Below are positions 33,551 through 43,300 of a stretch of DNA of 64,000 bases, in pieces. Source of the DNA: Haematobia irritans (taxonomy: Eukaryota > Arthropoda > Insecta > Diptera > Muscidae); the NCBI RefSeq assembly GCF_050003625.1, contig NC_134397.1:272174070-272238069 (forward strand). The letters run 5' to 3'. The position numbers were made by a program, and so were the translations under genes. Under the pieces are notes generated by a model that ran no database searches, was not told the DNA's origin, and saw only the letters and a list, made by a program, of their open reading frames with translations. Each line of letters begins with the position of its first letter. Position 1 is the stretch's first letter.

Positions 33551-34492
33551 ATGCGAACTAATAAGCCCACAAGAAGAAGCCATAATACAAGGTCCTCAAA
33601 AAACAAAGAGAGGGACCAGATGTACGCTTGCCGATTATGCCGACAAAAACATGCCCTTCGGAAATGCCGCCGATTCCTAAATATGAACATAATTGAGCGA
33701 TCCAAAGTGGTGAAGAAATTCGGATATTGTAGAAATTGTTTAGCTCATAAACATTCGCAAGGTAGTTGTTTTACTAAGACTGGATGTAAATACTGCCACC
33801 TACATCACCACAGTTTACTACATACTAATGAACGGCTGCAAAATCAACGTTCCACTGCCTCTACCGCTAGTACATCAACTAGAAGACAGTCACATAACCG
33901 CTGCAACACCAACCAGTCTTCTGTCGACTCTCTTAAAAACGCATCTATTGGGATTAAGGCTAAAAAACGATCACTGTCTCCAACTTCCCAAAATCCTAGC
34001 ACGTCACTTTCGTCAATCCTTAAACAAAATGTAGTGACGTTGCTTCCAACTGCCATAGCTCGAATTGAAACCCCGAAAGAGACCCGAAGGGTCCGCTGCT
34101 TATTAGATTCAGGATCCAAGCAAAGCTGTATATCCTCTAAGCTTATCGACAGATGGGGACTCACGACTTTGACGTTGGATGAGGAGACCATATGCCCATT
34201 GACTCTCCATTCACTACACGAATCTACAGTTAAGATGGAAATTATTTTACGGGTAAATAATCGCATTACCATAAATACACCTAGCAAGTCATTGCCAAAA
34301 TCAATTGAGAATAACTTTCACAACCTATTGCTTGCTGACTCGAATTTCACTCAAAGTGGTCCCATTGACCTCATTCTTGGAGTAGATATATACTCACGAG
34401 TTATCCGTGAGGGAATTATAAGCCGATCTGGTCTGCCAACAGCCCAAGACACCATGTTTGGGTGGACAATTTTTGGCACCTGGAGTCAATAG
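33551..34492 (+). CDS. Extra BEL ORF: zinc-knuckle plus retropepsin-like protein in env position
   Basis: This is an intact 313-residue frame with its own ATG, 96 bp after the end of pol and before the polypurine tract. Residues ~27-100 hold three zinc-binding clusters, CRLCRQKHALRKC, CRNCLAHKHSQGSC and CKYCHLHHHSLLH, in the same order and spacing style as the gag knuckles in pol. A Ser/Thr-rich linker follows. Then comes an aspartic-protease domain with LLDSGSKQSCIS (~180), GPIDLILGVDIYSRV (~275) and TMFGWTIFG at the end, paralleling LLIGGDLL and TVFGWILTG in pol. It lacks the N-terminal gag part and the RT. A tatttacag acceptor-like site lies 5 bp before the ATG, suggesting a spliced subgenomic mRNA. 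The function is unknown: nucleic-acid binding, accessory protease, or a Gag decoy. Confidence 0.85.
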   Translation: MRTNKPTRRSHNTRSSKNKERDQMYACRLCRQKHALRKCRRFLNMNIIERSKVVKKFGYCRNCLAHKHSQGSCFTKTGCKYCHLHHHSLLHTNERLQNQRSTASTASTSTRRQSHNRCNTNQSSVDSLKNASIGIKAKKRSLSPTSQNPSTSLSSILKQNVVTLLPTAIARIETPKETRRVRCLLDSGSKQSCISSKLIDRWGLTTLTLDEETICPLTLHSLHESTVKMEIILRVNNRITINTPSKSLPKSIENNFHNLLLADSNFTQSGPIDLILGVDIYSRVIREGIISRSGLPTAQDTMFGWTIFGTWSQ

Positions 34493-34867
34493 TTACTCCA
34501 AACTCAATATAATATTTTACTTGTCCCATACAATTCAAACGTACTTAATGAATTATGATACATTTCGCACTCACTTGAATACTCACAGAACTTGAGGTGA
34601 CTTAGCAATTTGTAAACTACCCTATCTATTTTTTTTAGAGTATACGATTATTAAAATTACTAAATGAATTAAATTATCTATAATTGTTTAAAGATAATAT
34701 TATAGCTACTAAATGAATTATAACCTTATTTTTTATGAAACCAACCCTATGCTATATATTGATTAAATTTTGTTTTGAATTATTGTTAATTTAGATTTTT
34801 TTTAACAAGAGAAAACGTATATTCCGTCTATGACATTCGACTTATGTTTCTATTGCCGCCTCAGCGC
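34493..34867 (+). other. BEL 3' non-coding region
   Basis: AT-rich DNA lies between the extra ORF and the polypurine tract, with no frame of interest. A weak imperfect repeat of actaaatgaattata words occurs near 34655-34720. Confidence 0.6.
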
Positions 34868-34880
34868 AAGGGGGGCGGAA
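34868..34880 (+). promoter_or_regulatory. Polypurine tract
   Basis: aaggggggcggaa sits immediately before the TG of the 3' LTR, the expected plus-strand primer position. Confidence 0.85.
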
Positions 34881-35298
34881 TGTTTATGCCATTTTTATAA
34901 ATATATTCCAGCAATGGAAACCCTATTTTAATCCGACCTTGAGCCATCAAAATCCCCACTAAATTCTTATTTAGGCCAACACTTGTCAAACATCAATCTT
35001 TTCGTCAAGTACAAAATGTCATAGATGAATTTCCGTTTTCTCCAAAAAAAAAACCTCTGTTTTTTCTTTCTCTACCAACTTTCAGACTGGTAAGATCGTT
35101 ATCCAATGAAATAAATCCTAATTTATATTAGTCCAAATTAACCTTACTGGTTTTTCATTTTTTATCCCTCTTTTCTTTTCGGCTCCATTGGGAATACTCT
35201 CTATTGAGATTACTTTGGAATAGCAAAATCATATGATTTTGTTTTTTGGCTTACGAGTTCTTTTGTTCATCCTAGATTAACTACCCCTCACCTCAACA
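34881..35298 (+). repeat. BEL 3' LTR
   Basis: It is the same as the 5' LTR by eye except for one additional A in the A run near 35045. It ends cctcaaca, followed by the GACCC duplication. Confidence 0.95.
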
Positions 35299-35303
35299 GA
35301 CCC

Positions 35304-35377
35304 CATAAAGTATATATATTATGGGTTGTTATTGATGTAGGTCGGATGGTATGGCAAATGGGCCATATCGGTTCAGG
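35304..35377 (-). mobile_element. Helentron/DINE-like remainder right of the BEL insertion
   Basis: cataaagtatatatattatg and gatgtaggtcggatggtatg continue the element broken at 25911. Removing BEL and one GACCC restores the ctaagaccccataaagtata junction found at 41870-41890 in the reverse orientation. Confidence 0.7.
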
Positions 35378-35450
35378 AATCGAAGCAGGAATCGAACCCA
35401 CGACCTTGTGTATGCAAGGCGGGCATGGCAACCATTGCACGGTGGCTCCC
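35378..35450 (-). mobile_element. SINE tRNA-like head only
   Basis: It is the reverse complement of gggagccaccgtgcaatggt through ggttcgattcctgcttcg. A and B boxes are intact, but there is no SINE body. It is more likely a truncated SINE than a tRNA gene, because the arms do not fold into a proper cloverleaf by eye. Confidence 0.75.
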
Positions 35451-35848
35451 ACTTCTGCCACTGTAACTGTACTAAATTTAGTACAGTTGTACCAACGTTC
35501 GTACTCCTTAATTACGTTTACGCACTACAGCCTTTATCACTTATTCGAAAAGGTATAGAAATCTCTCTTAACTAAAAATACCCACAACATTGGCAGTGGT
35601 TAAACCAATCAAATGTACAATGTCGGATGGCATTTTAGATGTTATGCAAAATCATCCCCTTTTTTGGGATAAATACAAATTTTAATTTCAATAAATTTTT
35701 TCAAATTCCAAACATTTAAAGAGGTGTAGAAAATTAGAATATATTTGTTCAAAATTTATCATTGCCCAATGGTTGATATTAGCAAAAAAGGGCATTATGT
35801 TAGTTTCTTTTTTCAAAAAGTCCTTCCTTTTGGTATTTAATAACTTAC

Positions 35849-35965
35849 CTTTCTGCCTTCTGAAAATTTACCCAATATAATTTTATTGGGAATGATGACA
35901 CTGTAAGTGGCTGCTGCAACTTTAACTTCATGTAACTGGTATGTTGTGAGATTTTGAATGATCAT
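35849..35965 (-). CDS. Ptp99A: Receptor tyrosine phosphatase, short exon: C-terminal strands of the last FN3 domain
   Basis: This is a 39-codon exon bounded by a ttccattgcag acceptor and a gtaagtta donor, phase 0 at both ends. It encodes NLTTYQLHEVKVAAATYSV, the typical F strand of an FN3 domain, and ends with GKFSEGRK. Joined to the phase-0 end of the 52609-52889 exon it completes the membrane-proximal FN3 domain. Its 3' end runs in phase 0 into the transmembrane exon at 14367-14506. It has no stop codon. It was recognised by splice sites, phase and FN3 pattern rather than by length, so an open-reading-frame scan alone would miss it. Confidence 0.78.
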
Positions 35966-36589
35966 CTGCAATGGAAAAGATAGATAAAATATTGAAAAAT
36001 AATACAATACCGACAAAAATCTAAATAAATATTAAATACCGGAAAATAAAAACGAATATTATTGTGAAAACATTTATTTGCCAATGTGGCAATTTTACTT
36101 TTAATATCGCAACAACAACAACAACAACAACAGCAATATTTGGTTTAACATATTTCATTTGAATATTGTGATAACGATTGATTGAACTAACGGACAAACG
36201 TATGGCGATGATGATGATGTCGTTGTCGTTAACTGCTGATGTTGTTATTTTGCTATATGATTTAGTTGAAGCGGAAAGGATACACATTTTATTTTGTCAG
36301 GCTTTTAAATGTTTTCACAGTGGAAGGATATGTTTTTCAGCGCATGGGATAACGTTGTAGTTGTAAATGTCAACAATACATCAGATATTTATTATTACAC
36401 ACACACTCACATGCATTTATACATGTATTTGTATGTTTATTATATGAAATTGAAATATATTGATAACTGGCATTTTTAGCCATAGACATTAGAGTGGATA
36501 AAGAAGTTAGAGATATAAGCTCCGTTCGAGTACACGATTCATTTTGATAATTATCACAAATTTTTATTGTAAGTCGTTCGTTTACTGCA
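35966..36589. other. Intron sequence with a short (AAC)n run
   Basis: A (AAC)n microsatellite of about 8 units lies at 36109-36133. No exon is seen. cacaaatttttattgtaag near 36557 resembles sequence inside the hAT-like element near 47705. Confidence 0.5.
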
Positions 36590-37062
36590 ACACAGAAAAA
36601 AAAATATCACCAAAATATTTTCAATTAAATAGTTGATTGAAGTTGAAAATTTGTTCAATTAATAAATTAATTGATACAATTAAATTTTTAATCTAGATAG
36701 AAACCTTAAGTTAATTAAGTCAATGATTGAAATTTTTTAAATTTTTAATTAACAAATTAATTGATACAATTGAATTTTTAATCAAACTCGGAAGATTAAG
36801 TCAGTTAAAAAAGTGATGGATTTTTTTTTAACTTTTAAATAAAAATGTATTTCGAATAATACATTTTTTAATCAAACTAAAAACACACAGTCAGATAAGA
36901 AAGTAATTGAAAATAGTTACGTTTTTAATTCAAGAAAATAATTTATATTTTTTTTATATCCAATTAAAACTGTGATTGATACTATCATTTTCGTGATTTC
37001 AATTAAAAAATTAATTGGATTAATTAATATCGTGAATGAACCAGAATTTCTTTGTGTGAAAA
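36590..37062. mobile_element. AT-rich MITE-like element (acacagaaaaa ... tttctttgtgtg)
   Basis: It has inverted ends acacagaaaaaaa and ctttgtgtg. The interior repeats ttaattgatacaattgaatt-like words. Relatives lie at 40558-40640 with 41967-42060, 48690-49095 and 54328-54410. It is non-coding. Confidence 0.55.
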
Positions 37063-37347
37063 TGCCAGCAAAAGTGAGCCAGAGAGAGAGAGAGAGAGAA
37101 AACTTAACATTTGAGGATTAGAAAAGTTGTAAGTTTTTGCGCTACTTTTTGTGTTTTGAGACTCACTATCAGCGTTGTTTTTGTTTTTGTTCATAAAACT
37201 GTAACAGTATCGAAAGCTACAAGTGTTTTCTTCAAGTTGAATGAAAAATCAGCTAATTTGGTTGTCAATTAGCAAAAAAAATTTTCATTAATACGCACGT
37301 ACCTCAAGAAAAAAATATTTGCGAATTTAAAAAGAGATTTTTATATA

Positions 37348-38279
37348 GGGTGATTTGTTAAGAGCTTGATAACTTTTTTTAAAAAAAAAACGCATAAAAT
37401 TTGCAAAATCTCATCGGTTCTTTATTTGAAACGTTAGATTGGTCCATGACATTTACTTTTTGAAGATAATTTCATTTAAATGTTGACCGCGGCTGCGTCT
37501 TAGGTGGTCCATTCGGAAAGTCCAATTTTGGGCAACTTTTTCGAGCATTTCGGACGGAATAGCCCGAATTTCTTCGGAAATGTTGTCTTCCAAAGCTGGA
37601 ATAGTTGCTGGCTTATTTCTGTAGACTTTAGACTTGACGTAGCCCCACAAAAAATAGTCTAAAGGCGTCAAATCGCATGATCTTGGTGGCCAACTTACCG
37701 GTCCATTTCTTGAGATGAATTGTTCTCCGAAGTTTTCCCTCAAAATGGCCATAGAATCGCGAGCTGTGTGGCATGTAGCGCCATCTTGTTGAAACCACAT
37801 GTCAACCAAGTTCAGTTCTTCCATTTTTGGCAACAAAAAGTTTGTTAGCATCGAACGATAGCGATCGCCATTCACCGTAACGTTGCGTCCAACAGCATCT
37901 TTGAAAAAATACGGTCCAATGATTCCACCAGCGTACAAACCACACCAAACAGTGCATTTTTCGGGATGCATGGGCAGTTCTTGAACGGCTTCTGGTTGCT
38001 CTTCACTCCAAATGCGGCAATTTTGCTTATTTACGTAGCCATTCAACCAGAAATGAGCCTCATCGCTGAACAAAATTTGTCGATAAAAAAGCGGATTTTC
38101 TGCCAACTTTTCTAGGGCCCATTCACTGAAAATTCGACGTTGTGGCTCGTTAGTAAGTCTATTCATGATGAAATGTCAAAGCATACTGAGCATCTTTCTC
38201 TTTGACACCATGTCTGAAATCCCACGTGATCTGTCAAATACTAATGCATGAAAATCCTAACCTCAAAAGAATCACCCAT
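37348..38279 (-). mobile_element. DD41D mariner, internally deleted (copy 2)
   Basis: Ends gggtgatttgttaagag and, at the right, the complement of gggtgattcttttgagg make imperfect inverted repeats near TA dinucleotides. It contains the 237-residue catalytic-half ORF below. It lacks the DNA-binding half, so the copy is a deletion derivative. Confidence 0.85.
37453..38166 (-). CDS. DD41D mariner transposase, catalytic domain only
   Basis: This is an uninterrupted frame of 237 codons. Asp35 is in ILFSDEAHFW, Asp128 in WFQQDGATCHTA and Asp170 in WPPRSCDLTPLDYFLWGY. Exactly 41 residues lie between the last two, the DD41D arrangement. The C-terminal tail NWTFRMDHLRRSRGQHL is conserved with the copy at 2828. 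The usual N-terminal helix-turn-helix region of about 100 residues is absent and the frame starts at MNRLTNEPQRR. The catalytic triad is intact, but without the DNA-binding half the product should not bind transposon ends by itself. Confidence 0.87.
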   Translation of the reverse strand: MNRLTNEPQRRIFSEWALEKLAENPLFYRQILFSDEAHFWLNGYVNKQNCRIWSEEQPEAVQELPMHPEKCTVWCGLYAGGIIGPYFFKDAVGRNVTVNGDRYRSMLTNFLLPKMEELNLVDMWFQQDGATCHTARDSMAILRENFGEQFISRNGPVSWPPRSCDLTPLDYFLWGYVKSKVYRNKPATIPALEDNISEEIRAIPSEMLEKVAQNWTFRMDHLRRSRGQHLNEIIFKK

Positions 38280-38425
38280 TACATGTGACTTTTTTTCAAA
38301 AATTACAACTAAAATGTTGAAAGTGTTTGTTAAATCTATTGTAGTACATGTCAAATAAAATATTTCTGGAAGTCAAATCTTAGAATTGCAAAAAAACAAC
38401 AGATGAGAAATTTTTAAAATTGAAA

Positions 38426-39498
38426 AGTTGCCTGTGGGCAACTTTGGGCAAGTGTGGTAGTAAAATTACATATTTTTGGACATAAGGCCTGGAGAAAAAA
38501 GGTTTGAAAAACAATGATTTTGAAAAAATTTTGAACTTCAATTGGGATGTCCCAGTGACGAGAAATGCGGCGATGATGTGGAAAACATATCTGCAGTGCA
38601 GTGGGGAATTTGGAAGAAATCGTAAAAAGGGAGGAAGCCACTTCTTGGCAACATACTAGTGGATTAGCACGAATATTGACGCTTTATAATACTTTGGTTT
38701 TTTACACCGCCAGTTAAATTGACATGGGTTAAAAACAAAAAAAAAACAAAACATTTTCGTGAGTCACGCGTGATTCACGCGAAGCCGTGAATGAAATTTA
38801 AACGAAATCTCGTGAATAGGCGTGAACGGGATTAAAGAAAAATGTGTTGCGCGTGAGTAAAAATCAAATTGTGTTCGTGATTGTGAGTGAGTAAACTTTC
38901 TCCGAAATCACGCTCCCGATAAAAATTTACTTTCACGATCCAACCCACCCTCACGATCCAACTCACGCTCAAGATAAAATTCACGTTAACGATAAAATTC
39001 ATGTTCACGATAAAATTCACACTCACGGTAAAACAGACACAAAAAGTCACAATCACGAACAAATTCACGTTCACGATTAAATTCAAGCTCACCGATTTTA
39101 ATCACCCTTACTTATTTAATCACGCTTAAGATTTCAATAGCGTGAGTCACGAGAAATTTCGTTAATTACCAGAATTTTATTGAGCCACGAAAATTGTCGT
39201 GTTCCGAAAATATTCGTGACTCACGAGAATTACGAAAATTGTCGTGAATCGTGCCAAAGCGTGAGACATAAACGTTGTTCATGTGTGATCGTGCGTGAAT
39301 TCCTACCCACATGGCGTGCGTGAGTACAAATATTTCTTCGTGAATGTGTTTGAGCGTGATTGAAATTCCACTCACGCGCGCATCTAAGTATATATTTAAC
39401 AAAAAACTTAACAAAAATCCAATAAAACGTAATACGTCTATCAATACAAAACAAACTATTTTGTAGTCACATTTACCCAAAGTTGCCCACAGGCAACA
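38426..39498. mobile_element. Element with 22-bp perfect terminal inverted repeats, containing CACG array C
   Basis: gttgcctgtgggcaactttg (extended by gg) at 38426 is answered by its complement ending at 39498, with weaker pairing for another 20 bp inward. The repeat end is itself palindromic (gttgcctgtgggcaac). Most of the interior is the CACG-rich array at 38755-39395. No transposase is seen and target duplications are not obvious. Confidence 0.6.
38755..39395. repeat. CACG-motif-rich array, copy C, with 18-bp sub-repeats
   Basis: This is the longest of the three arrays. From about 38915 to 39085 an approximately 18-bp unit (cacgataaaattcacgttca-like) is tandemly repeated. The array ends tccactcacgcgcgcatcta, matching the ending of copy B (tttcactcacgcccacacct). 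Confidence 0.65.
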
Positions 39499-40557
39499 TT
39501 CTCTACCGCCTAAACGAATGGGCGTGGCGTCCCGAAATTTTGGCTAGACGCTTCTTAAATGACTTCAACATGATTAAAAGTAAAAAAAAAATTAGCGATA
39601 CCTATAAAAATTCGGGGTCGAAAGGGTTAAAAGTGGATCTCTTACGACAATGTGAAGTGAAGACGTTTGAAGTGTTTGAAACGAGTTGAGCTGGCAGAAA
39701 CGGAAACAAAATTGACAGCCAAAAATAATTTGGTGTATATCTGCTGCTATTGGAAGGGAATTATCTACTACACCGGAAAAATTCCATGCTTAAGCAACAC
39801 TAAATTTAAATTATTCTTATTGCAAGAAAATTATTTCTTTGTAGTTAAATTTTATTATTTTTTCGAAATTTTCCACAGCTCAATGCAATTTTCCTTTTGT
39901 TTAGTATGTCTCAAATATTTTATGAACTCAACGTGGGTATAAGTTTCAATGACCGTATACATAAGAATAAGAATGAACTACAGTATGGTTAAAATGGTCA
40001 TGATTTGGCGCCAATGAATTTCTTCTTTACTTTTAATAAAAATTTTCTTCTATGAGAGGGTGTAACTATGTTACGTGAACTGCAGTTAAAAAGTACAACA
40101 GGACATTTTCCTGGTTTTAACAACGCTTTATGGAAATCTGAAAATTCGGAGTACAATTTAGTTAAAATTTCGCACGAGATTGTTCATTCTTCCTATGAAA
40201 CAGTTTACTTTTTTCTCAGTTATATTCTAAAAATATTCTTAATATTTCACCAACCCACCCTTTTATTCAGCTAAAAGCTTTACATAGAAATAATACCATA
40301 ACAAAAAAGGAATATTAAAATTTTCTAACGAAATTTTGTTTCCAAAGTTATTTTCGAACTCATGTTTGTTTTTATAACAATTTTCCAATCAATTCTAAAG
40401 CGGAAGTCGTCGATGTTTCTTTTTCTGAGAGTATGGATGTAGCAGATTTATGGAATATTTGATAAATATTTAACAAACAACAATCATCGTGTAATAATGC
40501 AATGGGAACATATAGATAGATTTTAAAACGTTGGCGGAGTTTATGATTATCTCTTAG
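39499..40557. other. Intronic DNA, no gene seen
   Basis: tagttaaattttattatttt near 39840 repeats 25790. Other open frames are short and featureless. Confidence 0.45.
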
Positions 40558-40747
40558 TACACAGAAAATAATATATCACCAAAATATTTCCAATTTAAAA
40601 ATTGATTGAACTTAAAAACGTAAGCAATTAAAAGTTAGTCCATCCATACGTGTTAATTTTGGACACAAAAGGTATATATAAGTCTACAAATAATTACGAA
40701 CCCATATGGACTTTTGCGCGGTAATTAGAGAGCCAGAATTGCAATAT

Positions 40748-41090
40748 GGGGGTCACCGTGGTGCAATGGTTAGCATGCCCACCATGCATACACAAGGTCG
40801 TGGGTTCGATTCCTGCTTCGACCGAACACCAAAAAGTTTTTCAGCGGTGGATTATCCCACCTCAGTATGCTGGTGACATTTCTGAGGGTTACAAAGTTTC
40901 TCTAAGTGGTTTCACTGCAATGTGGAACGCCGTTCGGACTCGGCTATAAAAAGGAGGTCCCTTGTCATTGAGCTTAACATAGAATCGGGCAGCACTCAGT
41001 ATAAGAGAGAAGATCACCAATGTGGTATCATAATGGACTGAATAGTCTAAGTGAGCTTGATACATCGGGTTGCCACCTCACCTAACCTAA
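40748..41090 (+). mobile_element. tRNA-derived SINE, full length
   Basis: The head gggggtcaccgtggtgcaat carries A box tggtgcaatggttagcat and B box gggttcgattcc. The body aaaagtttttcagcggtgg, gtggaacgccgttcggact and gcactcagtataagagaga follows. The tail is acctcacctaacctaa. Length is about 343 bp. It shares all parts with 57648-57993. It is transcribed by RNA polymerase III in principle and depends on a LINE for copying. Confidence 0.88.
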
Positions 41091-41967
41091 CATGGGGGTC
41101 TCTTTATAAGGGGGCTATATACAATTATGAACCGATATGGACCAATTTTTGTGTGATTGGGCATCGATTTGTCTGATGGCTATATATGGGATGAAAGTTG
41201 CTGCTCCAAGAGGCTCCAAAACCAGATCAGGGGTCGGTTTATATGAGGCCTATATATGATCGGATGAAATTTGCTTCTCTTAGAGGCTCCGCAAGCCAAA
41301 TCTGGGGATCGGTTTATATGGGGGCAATATATAATTATGGTCCGATATGGACCAATTTTTGCAAGTTTTTAGAGACCACATACTAACACCACCTACCAAA
41401 TTTCAGCCGCATCGGATGAAATTTGCTTCTCTTAGAGGCTCCGCAAGTCAAATCTGGGGATCAGTTTATATATGAGGGTTATATATAATACTTGTTCCTC
41501 CAAGAGGCTCCGGAGGTCAAATCTGGGGATCGGTTTATATGGGGGCTATATAGAATTATGCACCGATATGGACCAATTTTTGCATGGTTATTAGAGACCA
41601 TATACTAACACCATGTACTAAATTTTAGCCAGATCGGTTGAAATATGCTTCTCTTAGAGGCTCAGCAAGCCAAATCTGGAGGTCCGTTTATATTGGGGCT
41701 ATACGTAAAAGTGGACCGATATGGCCTTTGCAATACCATCTGACCTACATCAATAACAACTACTTGTACCAAGTTTCAAATCGATAGCATGTTTCGTTCT
41801 GAAGTTAGCGTGATTTCAACAGATGGACGGACATGCTTAGATCGACTGAGAATTTCACTACGACCCAGAATATATATAACATACTTTATGGGGTCTTAGA
41901 ACAATATTTCGATGTGTTACAAACGGAATGACAAAGTTAATATACCCCCCATCCTATGGTGGAGGAT
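41091..41967 (-). mobile_element. Helentron/DINE-like element with ~170-bp internal repeats
   Basis: The repeated block gatcggtttatatgggggc, gatatggaccaatttttgca, ttgcttctcttagaggctc occurs three to four times. The right end catcctatggtggaggatat and the gatggacggacatgcttag run match the fragment at 10870. The left end is fused to the SINE tail. Confidence 0.65.
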
Positions 41968-42062
41968 ATAAAAATATTTCCAATTAAAAAATATAATTGA
42001 AACTTGTTATTCTCAAATAATTAGTTTCTATATACATACGAAGAAAAATCCTACTATAATTA

Positions 42063-43300
42063 ACAGGTTGGCTGATAAGTCCCCGGTCTGACACATAGAT
42101 GGCGTCGCTAGTATTAAATGCATATTATTTTTATATAGTACCAACCTTCAAATGATTCGTGTCTTTTGTGAAGCAACTTTTGTTATTGTGAAAAAAATGG
42201 AAAATAGGAATTTCGTGTTTTGATAAAATACTGTTTTCTGAAGGGAAAAAATACGGTGGAAGCAAAAACTTGGCTTGATAATGAGTTTCCGGACTCTGCC
42301 CCAGGGAAATCAACAATAATTGATTGGTATGCAAAATTCAAGCGTGGTGAAATGAGCACGGAGGACTGTGAACGCAGTGGACGCCCGAAAGAGGGGGTTA
42401 CCGACGAAAACATAAAAAAAATCCACAAAATGATTCACAAAATGAATGATGAAGTGGATCGAGATAACAGAGGCCTTAAAAATATCAAAGGAACCTGTTG
42501 GTCATATCATTCATCAATATTTGGATATGGGGAAGCTCTGTGCAAAAAGGGTGCCGTGCGAGCTCACGTTTGACCAAAAACAACAACGTTTTGATGATTC
42601 TGAGCGGTGTTTGCAGCTGTTAACTCGTAATACACCCGAGTTTTTCCGTCGATATGTGACAATGGATGAAACATGGCTCCATCACTACATTCTTGAGTCC
42701 AATCGACAGTCGGCTGAATGGACGGGTGAACCGTCTCCGAAGCGTGTAAAGACACAAAAGTCCGCTGGCAAAGTAATGGCCTCTGTTTTTTGGGATGCGC
42801 ATGGAATAATTTTTATCGATTATCTTGAGAAGCGAAAAACCATCAACAGTGACTATTATATGGCGTTATTGGAGCGTTTGAAGGTCGAAATCGCGGCAAA
42901 ACGGCCCCATATGGAGAAGAAAAAAGTGTTGTTCCACCAAGACAACGCACCGTGCCACAAGTCATTGAGAACGATGGCAAAAATTCATGAATTGGACTTC
43001 GAATTGCTTCCCCACCCACCGTATTCTCCAAATCTGGCCCCCAGCGACTTTTTCTTGTTCTCAGACCTCAAAGGGATGCTCGCAGGGAAAAATTTGGCTG
43101 CAATGAAGAGGTGATCGCCGAAACTGAGGCCTATTTTGAGGCAAAACCGAAGGAGTACTAACAAAATGGTATCAAAAAATTGGAAGGTCGTTATAATCGT
43201 TGTATCGCTCTTGAAGGGAACTATGTTGAATAATAAAAACGAATTTTGACAAAAAAATGTGTTTTTCTTTGTTAGACCGGGGACTTATCAGCCAACCTGT
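42063..43300 (+). mobile_element. DD34D mariner, full length, inactive (copy c)
   Basis: It is 1238 bp with the same acaggttggctgataagtcc ends, flanked by TA. The early frameshift is shared with copy b at 21700. The rest reads in two overlapping frames (42220-42573 and 42446-43114). The catalytic residues are all visible: VTMDETWLHHY, LFHQDNAPCHKS and YSPNLAPSDFFLF, with 34 residues between the last two Asp. Confidence 0.93.
42446..43114 (+). pseudogene. DD34D mariner transposase, main open segment of copy c
   Basis: The frame of 222 codons starts in the helix-turn-helix region (EITEALKISKEPVGHIIHQY). It covers the complete DD34D catalytic core and stops after LAGKNLAAMKR because of a frameshift; the expected EEVIAETEAYFEAKPKEYY tail continues in another frame. 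It lacks the N-terminal DNA-binding helix. Confidence 0.9.

Larger units (their letters stand above)
25912..35298 (+). mobile_element. BEL/Pao LTR retrotransposon, full length
   Basis: It is 9387 bp with direct LTRs of 417 bp (25912-26328) and 418 bp (34881-35298), TG...CA ends and a 5-bp target duplication GACCC (25907-25911 and 35299-35303). The order is LTR, tRNA-primer site, 1.8-kb leader, gag-protease-RT-RNase H, integrase, an extra zinc-finger/protease ORF, polypurine tract, LTR. Domain order and the gag (DUF1759), protease (DUF1758) and integrase C-terminal patterns place it in BEL/Pao. The LTRs differ only by one A in a homopolymer, so insertion was recent, yet the coding part has a frameshift and a nonsense codon. 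It lies in sense (+), opposite to the host gene. Confidence 0.96.
40558..42060. mobile_element. AT-rich MITE pieces flanking later SINE and Helentron-like insertions
   Basis: acacagaaaataatatatca begins a relative of the 36590 element that runs to about 40640. tatttccaattaaaaaatat resumes at 41967. The intervening DNA holds a complete SINE and a Helentron-like element. Confidence 0.45.
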
